Shown one piece after another: positions 19,488-33,304 of a DNA stretch of 64,000 nucleotides. The DNA is taken from positions 1,922,001 to 1,986,000 of the forward strand of contig NZ_CP080437.1 in assembly GCF_021216655.1 (NCBI RefSeq), written 5' to 3'. The position numbers were made by a program, and so were the translations under genes. The notes beneath the pieces were generated by a model, which saw only the letters and a program-made list of their open reading frames with translations, ran no database searches and had not been told where the DNA came from. This stretch comes from Clavibacter michiganensis (GTDB lineage: Bacteria > Actinomycetota > Actinomycetes > Actinomycetales > Microbacteriaceae). Each line of letters starts with the position of its first letter. Positions within the stretch are counted from its first letter, which is position 1.

Positions 19488-20327
19488 CTAGAAGGGCTCG
19501 AGGAGCCGCTGCAGGAACCTGCGCGTGCGCTCCTCCGTCGGGTGCTGCAGCACCTGCGACGGGTGCCCGCGCTCGACGACCACGCCGTCGTCCATGAACA
19601 CGACCTCGTCGGCCACCTGCCGGGCGAACGCGAGCTCGTGGGTGACGATCACCATCGTCCACGCCTCGTCGGCGAGCTCCTTGATGACGCTGAGCACCTC
19701 GCCCACGAGCTCGGGGTCGAGGGCGGACGTCGGCTCGTCGAACAGCAGGATCTGCGGCCGGAGGGCGAGCGCGCGCACGATGCCCACGCGCTGCTGCTGC
19801 CCGCCGGACAGCTGGAACGGGTGCTGGTCGCGCTTGTCGGCCAGGCCCACGCGGGCGAGCAGCTCCTCGGCCTCCCGGGTCGCCTCGGCGACCGGGCGCC
19901 GCTGGACCTGCACGGGGCCCTCGATGACGTTCTCCAGCACCGTCTTGTGGGGGAACAGGTTGTACTGCTGGAACACCATCGCCGAGCGGTCGCGCAGGGC
20001 GAGCAGCTCGCGGTGCCGCGGCTTCGCGGCGAAGTCGACGCGGAGGGGGCCCGTCGTGCGGGACCGGGAGCCGGCGTCGGCCGCGGCGACCTCGACGACG
20101 CCCTCCTCGGGCACCTCGAGGCCGTTGAGGGAGCGCAGGACCGTGGTCTTGCCGGATCCGCTCGGGCCGATGAGCGCGGTCACGCCACCGCGACGGACCT
20201 CGAGGTCGATGGAGCGGAGGACCTCGTTGTCGCCGAACGACTTGCGGAGGCCGCGGACGGTGAGGACGGGCTCGCCGGGCTCGCGCGCGGCGGCGCGTGC
20301 GGGATCCTGCGGATCAGTGGGCGACAT
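19488..20327 (-). CDS. Polar amino acid ABC transporter, ATP-binding protein
   Basis: Energising subunit of an importer for polar amino acids, cytoplasmic side of the membrane. The 279-residue protein has Walker A GPSGSGKT (residues 54-61), Q-loop MVFQQYNLFPHKTVLEN, signature LSGGQQQRVGIVRAL, Walker B ILLFDEPTSALDPE and the H-loop VTHELAFA, in the order typical of GlnQ/HisP-type subunits. An insertion of about 30 residues sits between Walker A and the Q-loop. Its ATG lies inside the 3' end of the permease gene (14-bp overlap), so it is translationally coupled. The exact substrate cannot be told. Confidence 0.92.
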   Translation of the reverse strand: MSPTDPQDPARAAAREPGEPVLTVRGLRKSFGDNEVLRSIDLEVRRGGVTALIGPSGSGKTTVLRSLNGLEVPEEGVVEVAAADAGSRSRTTGPLRVDFAAKPRHRELLALRDRSAMVFQQYNLFPHKTVLENVIEGPVQVQRRPVAEATREAEELLARVGLADKRDQHPFQLSGGQQQRVGIVRALALRPQILLFDEPTSALDPELVGEVLSVIKELADEAWTMVIVTHELAFARQVADEVVFMDDGVVVERGHPSQVLQHPTEERTRRFLQRLLEPF

Positions 20328-20979
20328 ACCGGTCGAGCCTCCTCTCGAGGCGGGTCTGCGCGAACGACAGCACGAGGCAGACGAGCCAGTAGATCAACGC
20401 CGCCTCGAGGTACAGCAGCATGTACTCGAAGGTGGACGACGCGATGAGCTGCGCCTGCTTGAAGAGCTCGGTCACGAGGATCACCGAGGCGAGGGACGTG
20501 TCCTTGACCAGGCTGATGAACGTGTTCGACAGCGGCGGCACCGACACGCGCGCGGCCTGCGGCACGATGATGCGTCGCAGCGTCAGGGCGCGGGACATGC
20601 CGATGGTGTGGCCGGCCTCCCACTGCCCGCGCGGCACCGAGAGGATCGACGCGCGGATGATCTCCGCCGCGTAGCCGCCGACGTTCACCGACAGGGCGAT
20701 GACCGCGCTCGGCCACGGCGGCAGGACGACGCCGATGGACGGCAGGCCGTAGAAGATCACGAAGAGCTGCACCAGGAGCGGGGTGCCGCGCACGACCGAG
20801 ATGTAGAAGCGCGCGATGCCGGACACGAGCCGGTTGCCGTAGAGCCGCATGAGCGCCAGGCCGAGCGCGATGGCGAGGCCCAGGGCGAACGTGACGAGGG
20901 CGAGCGGGATGGTGCCGCGGATCGTCTCGAGCGCGAGCGGCCCGAAGGACGACCAGAACAGGTCCCACTCCCTCGACAT
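20314..20979 (-). CDS. Polar amino acid ABC transporter, permease protein
   Basis: Transmembrane subunit of the HisM/GlnP family. The 221-residue protein has four to five hydrophobic segments and the conserved cytoplasmic loop VPRGQWEAGHTIGMSRALTL with the downstream RRIIVPQAAR, which docks the ATPase. FYISVVRGTPLLVQLFVIFYGLP is the classic N-terminal family motif. Starts at ATG 44 bp after the binding-protein gene. Confidence 0.92.
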   Translation of the reverse strand: MSREWDLFWSSFGPLALETIRGTIPLALVTFALGLAIALGLALMRLYGNRLVSGIARFYISVVRGTPLLVQLFVIFYGLPSIGVVLPPWPSAVIALSVNVGGYAAEIIRASILSVPRGQWEAGHTIGMSRALTLRRIIVPQAARVSVPPLSNTFISLVKDTSLASVILVTELFKQAQLIASSTFEYMLLYLEAALIYWLVCLVLSFAQTRLERRLDRYVAH

Positions 20980-21023
20980 GCGATCCCCTCGTCTCGTCCT
21001 CGTCCGTCAGCGTACGCGGCGGT

Positions 21024-21872
21024 CTACTGCGAGACGTCCGCGCCGAAGTACTTCTCGGAGATCGACGCGAGCGTGCCGTCGGCGCGCAGGTCGGCGAGTG
21101 CCTGGTCGACCGCGGTCACGAGGTCGTCGCTGCCCTTGCGGAAGACGAGCGCGCTGAGCGACGGGTCGTCGGTCTCCGCGGCGACCTGCAGGTCGGAGTC
21201 GCCCTGCTGCTTCTGGTAGTCGAGGAGCGTGAGGCGGTCGTTGATGGTCGCGTCGACGCGGCCCTGCTGGAGGAGCGTCACCGCCTGCGCGAAGCCCTCG
21301 ACGGCCTCGACCTTCGCGCCGCTCTGGGTGGCGAGCTCGTTCCAGTTGCTCGTGAGCGACTGCGCGGTGGTCTTGCCGGCGAGGTCGGCGAACGAGCTGA
21401 TGCCCGAGTCGGAGCCCTTGACGATGATCACGCCGGGCGAGACCGTGTACGGCTCGGAGAAGTCGTAGACCGTCTTGCGCTCGTCCGTGATGGAGATCTG
21501 GTTGGCGATGACGTCCCAGCGCCCGGCCTCGAGGCCCGCGAAGATGCCGTCGAACTGGGTCTCCTCGAAGACCGGCTTGACGCCGAGCTTGTCCGCGACC
21601 GCGGTCGCGACCTCGACGTCGTAGCCAGTGAGCGCGCCCGAGCCGGATCCCTCGTGGAAGGAGAACGGCGAGTACGTGCCCTCGGTGCCGATGACGAGCT
21701 CGCCCTTGGCCTTGACGTCGGAGAGGCTCGTCGCGGCGGCGGGGGTGCCGGAGGTGCCGTCAGCGGATCCGGTGCCCGCATCGCCCGAGGCGCAGCCCGC
21801 GAGCCCGAGGGCGGCCACGGCCAGGAGGCCGGTGAGGGCGACGGAGGGACGGAGGCGGGAGCGGAGCGTCAT
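21024..21872 (-). CDS. Polar amino acid ABC transporter, substrate-binding lipoprotein
   Basis: Extracytoplasmic solute-binding protein of family 3 (SBP_bac_3). The 282-residue protein starts MTLRSRLRPS and has a signal peptide ending in the lipobox LAGC (Cys27). The mature part contains the family motifs GELVIGTEGTYSPFSF, YDVEVATAVADKLGV, FDGIFAGLEAGRWDVIANQI and a C-terminal ADGTLASISEKYFG. The chosen ATG gives a normal lipoprotein signal; an upstream in-frame GTG is possible but adds no signal-like sequence. First gene of the three-gene importer operon. Confidence 0.92.
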   Translation of the reverse strand: MTLRSRLRPSVALTGLLAVAALGLAGCASGDAGTGSADGTSGTPAAATSLSDVKAKGELVIGTEGTYSPFSFHEGSGSGALTGYDVEVATAVADKLGVKPVFEETQFDGIFAGLEAGRWDVIANQISITDERKTVYDFSEPYTVSPGVIIVKGSDSGISSFADLAGKTTAQSLTSNWNELATQSGAKVEAVEGFAQAVTLLQQGRVDATINDRLTLLDYQKQQGDSDLQVAAETDDPSLSALVFRKGSDDLVTAVDQALADLRADGTLASISEKYFGADVSQ

Positions 21873-22080
21873 GGGGGTCCTTGCGGTCACGGCGGATCCC
21901 GGATGCGGGATCGCCTCGTGCGGGTGCTGTGTTCGCGGTGCTGCGTTCGCGGTGATGCGGCGTCCGATGCCCGGAACCCGTCCGGGTGCGCCGACCGCCA
22001 TGATCTCAACGCCCTCGCCGTGTCGGTATTCCCGTGTCGCCGGATGACGGGCGGCGCCCGCTGGCCCGCTCGCCCGGTGG

Positions 22081-22566
22081 CTAGAAGAGCGGCTCGGGCT
22101 CGGACCCGTCGCCGTCGTCCACGACCGGCCCGATCTCGCCCTCGAGCTCCTGGAGGCGCAGGGCCACGACGCGGTCGAGTGCCTGGCGGATGACGGGCGC
22201 GAGCGGGGCGAGCTCGCGCGCCATCGCGTCGTCCACGACCCGTCGGATGTCGTCCTCGCGCTCCCCGTAGTCGACGAACGCGGGCATGCCGAAGGGGTGG
22301 TCGCGGTAGAGGGGTCCGCGGGTCTCGCGGTAGAGGCGCTCCGCGGCATCGCGGGCCGCCTCGGCGCGCGCGACCTCGAGCGCGGCGACGAGCGGATGGA
22401 TCGCCGTGTGGGGCGCGTCCCGCGGGATCGCCTCCTGGTCCGTGAACGGCGATGCGTCGCAGGCCGGGCAGGAGCCGGATCCGCTGCCCGACGAGGTCGA
22501 GGTGTCCGTGGCGTAGCGGAGCGCGTGCGCCCGCCATGCCAGGACCACGTCCTCCAGCATCCGCAC
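22081..22566 (-). CDS. Hypothetical protein with CPAC motif
   Basis: A 161-residue protein beginning MRMLEDVVLAWRAHALRYA. A Ser/Gly stretch is followed by CPACDASPF (a single CxxC pair, residues 33-36) and a charged helical region rich in Ala/Arg/Glu containing LYRETRGPLYRDHPFGMP. The C-terminus is acidic (DDGDGSEPEPLF). No membrane segment or signal. I do not recognise the family. It lies between the binding-protein promoter region and the rpoC terminator. Confidence 0.65.
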   Translation of the reverse strand: MRMLEDVVLAWRAHALRYATDTSTSSGSGSGSCPACDASPFTDQEAIPRDAPHTAIHPLVAALEVARAEAARDAAERLYRETRGPLYRDHPFGMPAFVDYGEREDDIRRVVDDAMARELAPLAPVIRQALDRVVALRLQELEGEIGPVVDDGDGSEPEPLF

Positions 22567-22693
22567 GACGCCTCCTCGGGTGCCCGCGCGTCAGCCGGCG
22601 CCGGGTGCGCCCACTGTATCGCCGGGACGGGCCCCGATCCGGGAGCCCGGCGGTGCGGGACGGGGGCGCGCGACGCGCGCCCCCGGGGACGAG

Positions 22694-22721
22694 GAAGGGC
22701 CCCGCCGGAGCGGGGCCCTTC
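22694..22721 (-). terminator. Terminator hairpin after rpoC
   Basis: A perfect 12-bp stem (arms 22694-22705 and 22710-22721) with a 4-nt loop, 28 bp downstream of the rpoC stop. Very stable; no long U-tract on the minus strand. Confidence 0.8.
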
Positions 22722-22748
22722 TCATCGTGCGCTCACGCGCCGGCGGTC

Positions 22749-25700
22749 CTAGTTGTAGGTGCCGGGCGTGTAGTCGTCCGAGCTGAAGCTGTCGAAGTCG
22801 ACGAAGCTCAGGTCGGACTCGTTGAACACCGACTCATCCGTGAAGATGCGGTTCGGGTAGCGCTCTGCCTTGGCCTCCTCCGTCGCGGTGACGGTGACGT
22901 CGCGGTACTTCGCGAGCCCCGTCCCGGCCGGGATCAGCTTGCCGATGATGACGTTCTCCTTGAGGCCCATCAGCGGGTCGGACTTGCCCTCCATGGCGGC
23001 CTGCGTGAGCACGCGGGTCGTCTCCTGGAAGGACGCGGCCGACAGCCACGACTCGGTCGCGAGCGAGGCCTTGGTGATTCCCATGACCTCCTGGCGGGCG
23101 GAGGCGGTCTTCTTGCCCTCCGTCAGCGTGGCGCGGTTGACCTCGTTGTAGCGGGCCCGGTCGACCAGCTCACCGGGGAGGAGGTCCGTGTCGCCGTGCT
23201 CGACGACCGTGACCTTGCGCAGCATCTGCCGCACGATGACCTCGATGTGCTTGTCGTGGATCGGGACGCCCTGCGAGCGGTAGACGCCCTGGACACCGCC
23301 CACGAGGTGCTTCTGCACCTCGCGCACGCCCTTGACCCGGAGGACCTCCTTCGGGTCGATGGCGCCGACGTGCAGCTGCTGCCCGAGCTCGACGTGCTGG
23401 CCGTCCTCGACGAGGAGGGTCGCGCGCTTGAGCACCGGGTAGATGTGCGGCTCGTCGCCGTTGTCCGGGGTCAGGATCACCTTGCGGCTGCGATCCGTGT
23501 CCTCGATCGTGATGCGACCGGCGGCCTCCGCGATGGGCGACGCACCCTTGGGGGTGCGGGCCTCGAAGAGCTCCTGCACGCGGGGCAGACCCTGCGTGAT
23601 GTCGTCCGCCGATGCCACACCACCGGTGTGGAAGGTGCGCATCGTGAGCTGCGTGCCGGGCTCGCCGATCGACTGGGCCGCGATGATGCCGACGGCCTCG
23701 CCGATGTCGACGAGCTTGCCGGTGGCGAGCGAGCGGCCGTAGCAGGCCGCGCACACGCCGACGGCGGACTCGCACGTGAGGACCGAGCGCACCTTGATCT
23801 CGTGCACGCCGGCAGCGATCAGGTGGTCGATCATGACGTCGCCGACGTCGCTGCCCGCGGGGGCGACGACCTCGCCTGCCTCGTTGACCGCGTCGGCGGC
23901 CAGCGAGCGGGCGTACACCGAGTTCTCCACGTTGGAGTCGCGGACGGACGAGCCGTCAGCGCCCTTCGTGGCGATCGGCAGGTCGAGACCGCGGCCGGTG
24001 CCGCAGTCGTCCTCGCGGATGATGACGTCCTGCGACACGTCCACCAGACGACGGGTGAGGTACCCGGAGTCGGCGGTGCGCAGCGCGGTGTCGGCCAGTC
24101 CCTTGCGGGCACCGTGGGTGGAGATGAAGTACTCCGCCACCGTCAGGCCCTCGCGGTACGAGTGGACGATCGGGCGGGGGATGATCTCGCCCTTCGGGTT
24201 CGACACGAGGCCGCGCATGCCGGCGATCTGGCGGACCTGCATCCAGTTGCCTCGTGCCCCGGAGGACACCATGCGGTTGATGTTGTTGTCGGCGGGGAGG
24301 TTGTCCTCCATCGCCTTCGCGACCTCGGCGGTGGCCTTGTTCCAGATCTCGATGAGCTCCTGACGACGCTCGGCGTTCGTCGTGAGTCCCTTCTCGAACT
24401 GGCCCTGGACCTTGGCGGCCTGCTTCTCGTAGCCCGACAGGATGGCCGCCTTGGTGGGCGGGGTCAGCACGTCGGAGAGGGCGACCGTGACGCCGGAGCG
24501 CGTGGCCCAGTAGAAGCCCGCGTCCTTGATCCGGTCGAGCGCTGCCGCGACCTCCACCTTCGGGTACCGCTCGGCGAGGTCGTTGACGATCTCGGAGAGC
24601 TTGCCCTTGTCGGCGACGGCCTCGATGTAGGGGTAGTCGACCGGCAGGGTCTCGTTGAACAGCGCGCGACCGAGGGTGGTCTCGAGCAGCACGGGGCCGA
24701 CGGTCTTGCCCTTCTCGTCGAGCTCGACGCCCTCGGGCGCCTCGCCCTCGCCGAAGTAGATGTCGTGCAGGCGGATGCGCACCTTGGCGTTGAGGTCCAG
24801 CGAGAGCTGGTCCTTCGCCAGGATGGCCTCGGCCACCGAGCTGAACGCGCGACCCTCACCGGCGACGCCCTCCTTGAGGGTGGTCAGGTGGTGCAGGCCG
24901 ATGATCATGTCCTGCGTGGGCAGGGTGACCGGGCGTCCGTCCGACGGCTTGAGGATGTTGTTCGAGGCGAGCATCAGGATGCGCGCCTCGGCCTGGGCCT
25001 CGACCGACAGGGGCAGGTGGACGGCCATCTGGTCGCCGTCGAAGTCCGCGTTGAACGCGGCGCAGACGAGCGGGTGCAGCTGGATCGCCTTGCCCTCCAC
25101 GAGCTGGGGCTCGAACGCCTGGATGCCCAGGCGGTGGAGCGTGGGCGCGCGGTTGAGCAGCACGGGGCGCTCGCGGATGATCTCCTCGAGCACGTCCCAG
25201 ACCTGTCCGCGGCTGCGCTCGACCATGCGCTTGGCGGCCTTGATGTTCTGGGCGTGGCTCAGGTCGATCAGGCGCTTGATGACGAACGGCTTGAACAGCT
25301 CGAGCGCCATCTGCTTGGGCAGACCGCACTGGTGCAGCTTGAGCTGCGGCCCGACGATGATGACCGAGCGGCCCGAGTAGTCCACGCGCTTGCCGAGCAG
25401 GTTCTGGCGGAACCGGCCCTGCTTGCCCTTCAGCATGTCGCTGAGGGACTTGAGCGCGCGGTTGCCGGTGCCCGTGACGGGACGACCGCGGCGGCCGTTG
25501 TCGAACAGCGCGTCGACGGCCTCCTGCAGCATGCGCTTCTCGTTGTTGACGATGATCTCGGGAGCGCCGAGATCCAGAAGACGACGGAGGCGGTTGTTGC
25601 GGTTGATCACGCGGCGGTACAGGTCGTTCAGGTCGCTGGTCGCGAAGCGGCCGCCGTCGAGCTGCACCATCGGGCGCAGCTCCGGCGGGATGACCGGGAC

Positions 25701-26648
25701 GACCTGCAGCACCATCGCGGCCGGCGAGTTGCCGGTCGCGAGGAAGGAGCTGACGACGCGCAGGCGCTTGATGGCGCGGATCTTCTTCTGGCCCTTGCCG
25801 GTGGCGATCTGCTCGCGGAGCAGCTCCCCCTCGGCCTCGAGGTCGAAGGCCTCCAGGCGCTTCTGGATCGCCTCGGCGCCCATGTGGGCCTCGAAGTAGA
25901 TGCCGAAGCGGTCCTGCAGCTCGTGGAAGACGGCGTCCTCGGGCTTGAGCTCGCCGACCTTGAGGCTGCGGAACTCCTCCCAGACGCGCTCGAGACGGGA
26001 GATGTCCTCGTCGAACGCCTTGCGCGTCTGACCCATCTCCTTCTCGGCGCCGTCCTTCGCGCGGCGCTTCTGGTCGCTCTTGGCGCCCTCGGCCTCCAGC
26101 GCGGCCAGGTCGGTCTCCAGGCGCCCGAGGCGCTCGGCGATCTGGCTGTCGCGCTGGTCCTGCAGGGTCTTGATCTCGAGCCGGAGCTCGTTCTCGAGGC
26201 CAGGCATGTCCTCGTGGCGAGCATCCTCGTCCACGCTGATCACCATGTAGGCGGCGAAGTAGATGACCTTCTCGAGGTCCTTCGGCGCCATGTCGAGCAG
26301 GTAGCCGAGGCGCGACGGGACGCCCTTGAAGTACCAGATGTGCGTGACGGGCGCGGCGAGCTCGATGTGGCCCATGCGCTCGCGGCGGACCGCGGACTTG
26401 GTGACCTCCACGCCGCAGCGCTCGCAGACGATGCCCTTGAAGCGCACCCGCTTGTACTTGCCGCAGGAGCACTCCCAGTCGCGGCTGGGTCCGAAGATCT
26501 GCTCTCCGAAGAGGCCGTCCTTCTCGGGCTTCAGCGTGCGGTAGTTGATGGTCTCGGGCTTCTTGACCTCACCGTGCGACCAGCGGCGGATGTCGTCGGC
26601 CGTGGCCAGGCCGATCCGCAGCTCATCGAAAGTTGTTACGTCGAGCAA
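22749..26648 (-). CDS. rpoC: DNA-directed RNA polymerase subunit beta'
   Basis: Catalytic large subunit of RNA polymerase. The 1299-residue protein has the zinc ribbon Cys60/Cys62/Cys75/Cys78 (CSC...CERC), the active-site NADFDGD at residues 533-539 with three Mg-binding aspartates, the second zinc site [16 protein letters not shown], the trigger loop region around [20 protein letters not shown], and the C-terminal [14 protein letters not shown] stretch. Length is typical of actinobacteria. It starts at TTG/ATG-like [13 protein letters not shown], 48 bp after rpoB, with AAGGAGAGAAGG purine-rich sequence upstream. Confidence 0.99.
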   Translation of the reverse strand: MLDVTTFDELRIGLATADDIRRWSHGEVKKPETINYRTLKPEKDGLFGEQIFGPSRDWECSCGKYKRVRFKGIVCERCGVEVTKSAVRRERMGHIELAAPVTHIWYFKGVPSRLGYLLDMAPKDLEKVIYFAAYMVISVDEDARHEDMPGLENELRLEIKTLQDQRDSQIAERLGRLETDLAALEAEGAKSDQKRRAKDGAEKEMGQTRKAFDEDISRLERVWEEFRSLKVGELKPEDAVFHELQDRFGIYFEAHMGAEAIQKRLEAFDLEAEGELLREQIATGKGQKKIRAIKRLRVVSSFLATGNSPAAMVLQVVPVIPPELRPMVQLDGGRFATSDLNDLYRRVINRNNRLRRLLDLGAPEIIVNNEKRMLQEAVDALFDNGRRGRPVTGTGNRALKSLSDMLKGKQGRFRQNLLGKRVDYSGRSVIIVGPQLKLHQCGLPKQMALELFKPFVIKRLIDLSHAQNIKAAKRMVERSRGQVWDVLEEIIRERPVLLNRAPTLHRLGIQAFEPQLVEGKAIQLHPLVCAAFNADFDGDQMAVHLPLSVEAQAEARILMLASNNILKPSDGRPVTLPTQDMIIGLHHLTTLKEGVAGEGRAFSSVAEAILAKDQLSLDLNAKVRIRLHDIYFGEGEAPEGVELDEKGKTVGPVLLETTLGRALFNETLPVDYPYIEAVADKGKLSEIVNDLAERYPKVEVAAALDRIKDAGFYWATRSGVTVALSDVLTPPTKAAILSGYEKQAAKVQGQFEKGLTTNAERRQELIEIWNKATAEVAKAMEDNLPADNNINRMVSSGARGNWMQVRQIAGMRGLVSNPKGEIIPRPIVHSYREGLTVAEYFISTHGARKGLADTALRTADSGYLTRRLVDVSQDVIIREDDCGTGRGLDLPIATKGADGSSVRDSNVENSVYARSLAADAVNEAGEVVAPAGSDVGDVMIDHLIAAGVHEIKVRSVLTCESAVGVCAACYGRSLATGKLVDIGEAVGIIAAQSIGEPGTQLTMRTFHTGGVASADDITQGLPRVQELFEARTPKGASPIAEAAGRITIEDTDRSRKVILTPDNGDEPHIYPVLKRATLLVEDGQHVELGQQLHVGAIDPKEVLRVKGVREVQKHLVGGVQGVYRSQGVPIHDKHIEVIVRQMLRKVTVVEHGDTDLLPGELVDRARYNEVNRATLTEGKKTASARQEVMGITKASLATESWLSAASFQETTRVLTQAAMEGKSDPLMGLKENVIIGKLIPAGTGLAKYRDVTVTATEEAKAERYPNRIFTDESVFNESDLSFVDFDSFSSDDYTPGTYN

Positions 26649-26696
26649 TTTTCCTTCTCTCCTTGGAAAGCTTCGAGTCGAAAGTCTTGAGCGGGC

Positions 26697-30185
<3,489 letters not shown>

Positions 30186-30375
30186 GGAAATTACCTCCGT
30201 GGGCCCCGTCGGGCTCCGATGTCGTCGATACGCCGAGACCGACCCGGGACGTGACCCGTGCCGATCCTGATGGAGTTGCTCGCCACACCTCGCGGGATGG
30301 GCTCGGGATGGACCCGAGCGCACACGATGACCGACCGCAATATGAAGGCAAAAGGGAGTGGGAGCGCAAAGGATC

Positions 30376-30404
30376 ACCATACGGGTCGCGACGCGCCATG
30401 TCCA
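30376..30404 (-). promoter_or_regulatory. Sigma-A-type promoter of rpoBC
   Basis: On the minus strand TGGACA (30404-30399), 17-bp spacer, TATGGT (30381-30376). Predicted start near 30369, leaving a leader of about 185 nt before the rpoB TTG. The 305-bp gap to the divergent gene contains no ORF of its own. Confidence 0.65.
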
Positions 30405-30412
30405 GCGGAATC

Positions 30413-30442
30413 TTGCATCCTCGGCGTGTCTCGGTGTATAAC
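30413..30442 (+). promoter_or_regulatory. Probable promoter of the MBL-fold gene, back to back with the rpoB promoter
   Basis: On the plus strand TTGCAT (30413-30418), 18-bp spacer, TATAAC (30437-30442), ending 48 bp before the ATG at 30491. The two -35 boxes of this promoter and the rpoB promoter are only 8 bp apart, so binding of polymerase at the two sites could be mutually exclusive. Confidence 0.55.
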
Positions 30443-30490
30443 GTGCGGCTGCCCTGCCGGGCGACGCCTCGGGCCGCGTAGCGTCGGGGC

Positions 30491-31159
30491 ATGAGCGCAC
30501 CCTGGCACGTGTCCCCCGGCGGCCCCTCGCACGTGCACGTGGCGGGCGACGTGGAGGTCCGGAAGGCCTCCGTCGGACCCATGGACAACGACGCGTACCT
30601 CCTCACCGACCTCGACTCCGGCGAGCGCATGCTCGTCGACGCGGCGGCCGACGTCGACCGGCTGCTCGCCCTCGTGTCGGAGCCGGATCCCGTGGGACGC
30701 CTCGACGTCGTCGTCACGACCCACGGCCACGCCGACCATCACGGCGCGCTCGCGGCCGTGCTCGACGCGACCGGCGCGTCCTCGGCCGTGGGCGACGCCG
30801 ACGCGGGCGACCTGCCCGTCGACGCCGACCGTCGGCTCGCCCACGGCGACCGGGTGGCGTTCGGCGGCGTGACGCTCGAGGTGGTCGCCCTCCGCGGGCA
30901 CACGACCGGCAGCGTCGCCCTCGTGCTGCAGCCGGGTGACGGGAGCACGCACCTCTTCACGGGCGACTCGCTCTTCCCCGGCGGCGTCGGGAGCACGCAG
31001 GGCGACGCTGGCCGCTTCCGGCAGCTGATGGACGACGTGGAGGAGCGCCTGTTCGCGCGCTTCGCCGACGACGCGCACGTGCACCCCGGCCACGGCGACT
31101 CGACGACGCTCGGCGCGGAGCGCGGATCCCTCTCCGCGTGGCGCTCGCGCGGCTGGTGA
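30491..31159 (+). CDS. Metallo-beta-lactamase-fold hydrolase
   Basis: A 222-residue MBL-fold protein with the metal motif [10 protein letters not shown] (His78, His80, Asp82, His83), a third-His segment LRGHTTGS, the bridging-Asp GDSLFPGG and the terminal PGHGDSTT. This is the layout of glyoxalase II-like hydrolases, acting on thioesters or related substrates in the cytoplasm; the exact substrate is unknown. Starts at ATG with its own promoter, divergent from rpoB. No signal peptide. Confidence 0.88.
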   Translation: MSAPWHVSPGGPSHVHVAGDVEVRKASVGPMDNDAYLLTDLDSGERMLVDAAADVDRLLALVSEPDPVGRLDVVVTTHGHADHHGALAAVLDATGASSAVGDADAGDLPVDADRRLAHGDRVAFGGVTLEVVALRGHTTGSVALVLQPGDGSTHLFTGDSLFPGGVGSTQGDAGRFRQLMDDVEERLFARFADDAHVHPGHGDSTTLGAERGSLSAWRSRGW

Positions 31160-31211
31160 CGGGTCGCCGGCGCCCGGATCCCGGTGCCGGACGGACGCCT
31201 AGGCTGAGGAG

Positions 31212-32069
31212 ATGCCCGAGCACCCGTCGACCGTCCTGTCCCTGAGCGGGCACCGGGCCGTCATCGAGCCCGACCGGTTCGTGCCGGGCGCGTACCAGCT
31301 CGTGGTCGACGGCACGCCCCAGTCCCACGTCAACATGGACGACCCGGGCGAGCTGTTCTTCGAGTACGTGCAGCGCATGGGGCACGTCATCGACCTCGTC
31401 GGCGACCCGGGGCAGCCGATCACCGCCCTCCACCTCGGCGCCGGCGCGCTCACCATCCCGCGGTACGTCGAGGCGACGCGGCCCGGATCCCGCCAGCAGG
31501 TCATCGAGCTCGAGCAGGACCTCGTGGACCTCGTGCGCGAGCACCTGCCCTGGTCGCGGAAGGCCTCCATCCGGCTCCGCTACGGCGACGCCCGCGAGGT
31601 CATGGGGCGGCTGCCGCACGGGCTCCGCGGATCCGTCGACCTCGTCGTGGTGGACGTCTTCAGCGGCGCCCGCACGCCCGCCCACATCACGAGCCGCGAC
31701 TTCTACGCGGAGGCCGCGGCCTTCCTCGCGCCCGGCGGGATCATGACCGTCAACGTCGCCGACGGCCACGGCCTCCGGTTCGCCCGCGGGCAGGCCGCGA
31801 CGATCCAGGACGTCCTCCCCCACGTGGCCGCGCTCGCCGAGACGCAGGTGCTGAAGGGCAGGCGGTTCGGGAACGTCGTGTTCGCCGCGTCCGCGACGCC
31901 GCTGCCCTTCGACTTCGTGCCGCGCCTGCTCGCCGGGGGCCCGCACCCCGCCAAGGTCGTCGAGGGCCGCGAGCTCGCCGACTTCATCGCCGGCGCGTCC
32001 GTCGTGACCGACGCCACGGCCGTCCCGTCCCCCTCCCCCGCCCGCAGCGTCTTCCAGACGAAGCCCTGA
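31212..32069 (+). CDS. Spermidine synthase-like methyltransferase-fold protein
   Basis: A 285-residue cytoplasmic protein of the spermine/spermidine synthase superfamily. The Rossmann-type core shows ITALHLGAGALTIPRYVE (motif I variant of GGGxG), VIELEQDLVDLVREHL (motif with acidic residue after strand 2), YGDAREVMGRL and VDLVVVDVFSGARTPAHI. The Asp of the substrate-binding DVFSG is present, but the polyamine-specific GGGDG loop is replaced by LGAGA, so it may not make spermidine. Such stand-alone proteins are common in actinobacteria with unproven roles. Starts at ATG 52 bp after the MBL gene, probably in one operon. Confidence 0.82.
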   Translation: MPEHPSTVLSLSGHRAVIEPDRFVPGAYQLVVDGTPQSHVNMDDPGELFFEYVQRMGHVIDLVGDPGQPITALHLGAGALTIPRYVEATRPGSRQQVIELEQDLVDLVREHLPWSRKASIRLRYGDAREVMGRLPHGLRGSVDLVVVDVFSGARTPAHITSRDFYAEAAAFLAPGGIMTVNVADGHGLRFARGQAATIQDVLPHVAALAETQVLKGRRFGNVVFAASATPLPFDFVPRLLAGGPHPAKVVEGRELADFIAGASVVTDATAVPSPSPARSVFQTKP

Positions 32070-32109
32070 CCGGCAGGGTGCCGAGGCCCGCCGAACCACC
32101 GGAGTCCCC

Positions 32110-33294
32110 ATGAACCACCGCTCCCGCACCCGCCCGGCGCGCGTCGCCGCGCTCGGGTTCGCCGCCCTCGTCGCGCTGACGGGCTGCACGAACGACGACG
32201 GCTCGCCCGTGGACGTGCGGGCCACCGAGCCGCCCGCGCCCTCCCCCACCAGCACCGACGCCGCGCCGGCCGGCGTCGCGCCCTCGGGCACGCCGACCGC
32301 GCTCGCGTCCGACCTCGTCTCGCCGTGGTCCGTCGCCGAGCTGCCGTCCGGATCCCTGCTCGTCAGCGAGCGCGACACGTCGCGCATCGTGGAGGTGCTC
32401 GGCGACGGCACCACGCGCATCGCCGGCACGATCGCGGGCGTGGGGCCGCAGGGCGAGGGCGGCCTGCTCGGGATCGCGGTGCGCGTGGCCGACGGCGGCA
32501 CGCAGCTCTACGCGTACTTCACGAGCTCCACCGACAACCGCATCGTGCGCATGGACGTGACGGGGGAGCCGGGATCGCTCGGGCTCGGGGCGGCCGAGGA
32601 CGTGGTCACGGGGATCCCGCGGGACACGACCCACAACGGCGGCCGCATCGCGTTCGGCCCCGACGGCATGCTCTACGCCACGACCGGCGACGCGAACCTC
32701 CGCGACGCCGCGCAGGACCCGATCTCGCTCGCGGGCAAGATCCTCCGCCTCACGCCCGACGGGCAGGGGGCGGCGGACAACCCGACGCCGGGGTCGCCCG
32801 TCTACTCGATGGGCCACCGCAACCCGCAGGGCATCGCGTGGGACGCCGCGGGGAACCTCTGGGCGGCCGAGTTCGGCCAGGACACCTGGGACGAGCTGAA
32901 CCTCATCGAGCCCGGCGGGAACTACGGCTGGCCCGTCGTCGAGGGGGCGACGGACGATGCCGCGGACGACGCGTACATCGACCCCGTCCGCCAGTGGGCC
33001 ACCGACGACGCGAGCCCGAGCGGCATCGCGATCTCCGGCGACACGATCTTCATGGCCGGCCTCGGCGGCGAGCGCCTCTGGGTGATCCGGCCGAGCGCCG
33101 TGGTCACCGACCCCATCCCCGACGACCGCGTGACAGAGTTCTACACGCGGGAGTTCGGGCGGATCCGCGACGTGCAGGCCGCGCCCGACGGCTCGCTGCG
33201 CATGCTCACCGGCAACACCGACGGCCGCGGGACGCCACGCGCGGGCGACGACAAGCTGCTCCGGGTCGAGCTCATGCCGATCCAGGCGGGATAA
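32110..33294 (+). CDS. PQQ-dependent sugar dehydrogenase-like lipoprotein
   Basis: Exported beta-propeller oxidoreductase of the soluble glucose/sorbosone dehydrogenase family (GSDH). The signal peptide ends in the lipobox LTGC (Cys26), so the protein is anchored on the outer face of the membrane. After a Pro/Ser/Thr linker come propeller motifs: LVSPWSVAELPSGSLLVSER, GEGGLLGIA, THNGGRIAFGPDGMLYATTG, YSMGHRNPQGIAWDAAGNLW and EFGQDTWDELNLIEPGGNYG, which match the PQQ/Ca-binding face of the family. 394 residues, a normal length. No PQQ biosynthesis genes are in the window. Confidence 0.9.
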   Translation: MNHRSRTRPARVAALGFAALVALTGCTNDDGSPVDVRATEPPAPSPTSTDAAPAGVAPSGTPTALASDLVSPWSVAELPSGSLLVSERDTSRIVEVLGDGTTRIAGTIAGVGPQGEGGLLGIAVRVADGGTQLYAYFTSSTDNRIVRMDVTGEPGSLGLGAAEDVVTGIPRDTTHNGGRIAFGPDGMLYATTGDANLRDAAQDPISLAGKILRLTPDGQGAADNPTPGSPVYSMGHRNPQGIAWDAAGNLWAAEFGQDTWDELNLIEPGGNYGWPVVEGATDDAADDAYIDPVRQWATDDASPSGIAISGDTIFMAGLGGERLWVIRPSAVVTDPIPDDRVTEFYTREFGRIRDVQAAPDGSLRMLTGNTDGRGTPRAGDDKLLRVELMPIQAG

Positions 33295-33304
33295 TCTCTA
33301 CCTC

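Noticed and set aside
22452..26690. A 1412-codon open frame on the plus strand opposite rpoC
   Set aside because: It is the antisense shadow of rpoC; its translation is Asp/Val/Arg/Leu-rich low-complexity sequence without domains, as expected from the codon bias of the real gene.
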